NCBI RefSeq assembly: GCF_002943525.1
Contig: NZ_CP025394.1
Span: 3,348,001 to 3,412,000, forward strand
Reading direction: 5' to 3'
Origin: Kitasatospora sp. MMS16-BH015
GTDB taxonomy: Bacteria; Actinomycetota; Actinomycetes; Streptomycetales; Streptomycetaceae
DNA length: 64,000 bases
Shown here: positions 62,355 through 64,000 of the stretch, one piece after another
How positions within the stretch are numbered: position 1 is the first letter of the stretch
How the letters are laid out: each line of letters begins with the position of its first letter
The notes under the pieces: model-generated
The model's input: only the letters and a program-made list of their open reading frames with translations
What the model was told of the DNA's origin: nothing
Database searches by the model: none
Program-made: the position numbers and the translations under genes

Positions 62355-64000
62355 TCAGAGCTTCTCCACCGGCGCGTACCGCAGCAGCAGCTGCTTGCGC
62401 CCCGAGGCACCGAAGTCGATGGTCGCCTGCGCCTTCTCCCCCACCCCGGCGGTGGCGGTGACGGTGCCAAGACCGAAGGTGTCGTGGGTGACCCGGTCGC
62501 CCACGGCCAGCGCGACGATCTCCCGCTCGGTGACCTTCCGGGCCGACTTGCCCCAGCCCGCCTTCGGCTGCAGCCCGCCCTTCGAGGAGCTCGACGAGGA
62601 GCTGGAGAAACCCCGCGAGGGCGGCGGCGCCGAGGCCGCGCCCGTCCGCTTCCAGTGCACCAGCGGCTCGGGGATCTCCTCCAGGAAGCGCGAGGCCGGG
62701 TTGTAGGAGGGCTGGCCCCAGGCGCTGCGCAGCACCGACCGGGTCAGGTAGAGCCGCTGCCTGGCCCGGGTGAGGCCGACGTACGCGAGCCGCCGCTCCT
62801 CCTCCAGCTCCTTGACCTGGTTGAGCGCCCGCATGTGCGGGAAGATCCCGTCCTCCATGCCGGTCAGGAAGACCACCGGGAACTCGAGGCCCTTGGCGGT
62901 GTGCAGGGTCATCATCGTGATGACGCCCGCGCTGTTCTCCTCGTCGTCCGGGATCTGATCCGAGTCGGCCACCAGCGCGACCCGCTCCAGGAAGTCGGCC
63001 AGCGAGCCGATCGGCGGCACGCCCTCGGCGTCCTCGCCCTCGGGCCGCTCGCCCGGGTCCTTCTCGTACTCCAGGGCCACGGCGGCGAGCTCCTGGAGGT
63101 TCTCCACCCGGGTCTCGTCCTGCGGGTCGGTGGAGGACTGAAGCTCGGCCAGGTAGCCGGTCTCCTCCAGCACGGCCTCCAGCACGGCCGCCGGCCCGGC
63201 GCCGGTCTCGACGATCGCGCGCAGCCCGGCCATCAGCTCGTTGAACCGCCGCACGGCGTTGGCCGAGCGGGCGGCCATGCCGTACGCCTCGTCCACCCGC
63301 AGCAGCGCCTGGGGGAAGCTGATCCGCTCCCGCGCGGAGAGGGCGTCGATCATCGCCTCGGCCCGGTCGCCGATGCCGCGCTTGGGCACGTTGAGGATCC
63401 GGCGCAGCGGCACGGTGTCCTCGGGGTTGGAGAGCACCCGCAGGTACGCGAGCACGTCGCGGACCTCCTTGCGCTCGTAGAAGCGCACCCCGCCGACCAC
63501 CTTGTACGGCAGGCCGACCCGGATGAACACCTCCTCGAACACGCGGGACTGCGCGTTGGTGCGGTAGAAGACGGCCACGTCGCCGGGGCGGGCCTCGCCC
63601 TTGTCGGTGAGCCGGTCGATCTCGTCGGCGATGAACTGGGCCTCGCCGTGCTCGTCGTCGGCCACGTACCCGACGACCTTCTCGCCCGCCTCGCCGGCCG
63701 TCCAGAGCTTCTTGTCCCGGCGGTTGGCGTTGCGCTCGATGACGGCGTTGGCCGCGTCCAGGATGGTCTGGGTGGAGCGGTAGTTCTGCTCCAGCAGGAT
63801 GGTGCGGGCCTCGGGGTAGTCCTCCTCGAACTGGAGGATGTTGCGGATGGTCGCGCCGCGGAAGGCGTAGATCGACTGGTCCGCGTCACCGACCACGCAG
63901 AGCTCGGCGGGCGGGGTGTCGGCGCCGCCGCTGAGCTCGCGCACCAGCATGTACTGGGCGTGGTTGGTGTCCTGGTACTCGTCGACCAGGATGTGCCGGA
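62355..64000 (-). CDS. pcrA: ATP-dependent DNA helicase (UvrD/PcrA), C-terminal part
   Basis: An incomplete superfamily 1 helicase, continuing past the right edge. Motif II (DEYQDT) is at the very edge, then motif III (VVGDADQSIYAFRGA), motif IV (QNYRST), motif V (MTLHTAKGLEFPVVFLTG) and motif VI (VGLTRARQRLYLT). The C-terminal tail contains a Tudor-like end (LAVGDRVTHDTFGLGTV), typical of PcrA. It unwinds DNA in repair and replication. About 548 residues are visible; the N-terminal Walker A is outside. Confidence 0.96.
   Translation of the reverse strand, partial: RHILVDEYQDTNHAQYMLVRELSGGADTPPAELCVVGDADQSIYAFRGATIRNILQFEEDYPEARTILLEQNYRSTQTILDAANAVIERNANRRDKKLWTAGEAGEKVVGYVADDEHGEAQFIADEIDRLTDKGEARPGDVAVFYRTNAQSRVFEEVFIRVGLPYKVVGGVRFYERKEVRDVLAYLRVLSNPEDTVPLRRILNVPKRGIGDRAEAMIDALSARERISFPQALLRVDEAYGMAARSANAVRRFNELMAGLRAIVETGAGPAAVLEAVLEETGYLAELQSSTDPQDETRVENLQELAAVALEYEKDPGERPEGEDAEGVPPIGSLADFLERVALVADSDQIPDDEENSAGVITMMTLHTAKGLEFPVVFLTGMEDGIFPHMRALNQVKELEEERRLAYVGLTRARQRLYLTRSVLRSAWGQPSYNPASRFLEEIPEPLVHWKRTGAASAPPPSRGFSSSSSSSSKGGLQPKAGWGKSARKVTEREIVALAVGDRVTHDTFGLGTVTATAGVGEKAQATIDFGASGRKQLLLRYAPVEKL

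Overview
The window is high-GC actinobacterial DNA. Gene content, codon bias, GTG/TTG starts, rare TTA codons and the housekeeping order point to a Streptomycetaceae chromosome (Streptomyces or Kitasatospora). The core genes sdhCDAB, D-Ala-D-Ala carboxypeptidase, trpS, mdh, folD, purHN, sucCD, a B12-binding mutase subunit and pcrA follow, as far as I recall, the conserved order of streptomycete chromosome cores. There is no rRNA, tRNA, phage, IS transposase or CRISPR array.

Layout. 0-7.3 kb: the start of an M20 amidohydrolase, a secreted S53 protease, an ECF41 sigma factor (SigJ) with its NDH-2-like oxidoreductase, an SDR enzyme, an OHCU-decarboxylase-like protein without the catalytic motif, and a lipoprotein. 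7.5-11.1 kb: the succinate dehydrogenase operon. 11-14.5 kb: a secreted FG-GAP protein, a small membrane protein and a penicillin-binding D,D-carboxypeptidase. 14.5-34.1 kb: an accessory-looking cell-surface glycopolymer locus with two TylF-like methyltransferases, YihY/BrkB, four GT-C-like membrane proteins, a GT2 enzyme, a further methyltransferase, and two large TagF-type glycerophosphotransferases (one fused to GT2), plus a PhzF-like enzyme. 34.1-43.6 kb: ligT-trpS, a CNNM/CorC protein, mdh, folD-DUF3017, DUF2752, RDD protein, and purN-purH. 43.8-52.8 kb: small membrane protein, a second S53 protease with three C-terminal repeats, PerM-like protein, a membrane-anchored two-HTH regulator, and sucCD. 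53.1-61 kb: a divergent five-gene MoxR AAA / DUF5682 / VWA versus SWIM / DUF5691 system. 61-64 kb: IcmB-like protein, M23 peptidase and the C-terminal part of PcrA.

The most notable signals are these. (1) The MoxR-DUF5682-VWA and SWIM-DUF5691 operons diverge from one 249-bp region. That region carries two head-to-head motifs matching the RecA-independent DNA-damage promoter (TTGTCRGTG-N8-TAnnnT). (2) A dispersed ~95-bp hairpin element is present in four copies, with a shorter relative in a fifth place. It abuts stop codons, supplies bases of several of them, and forms the C-terminus of one membrane protein. (3) The glycopolymer locus pairs TagF-type enzymes with AftA-like membrane glycosyltransferases.

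Positions were worked out by reading; domain calls are from motif recognition, not from database searches.
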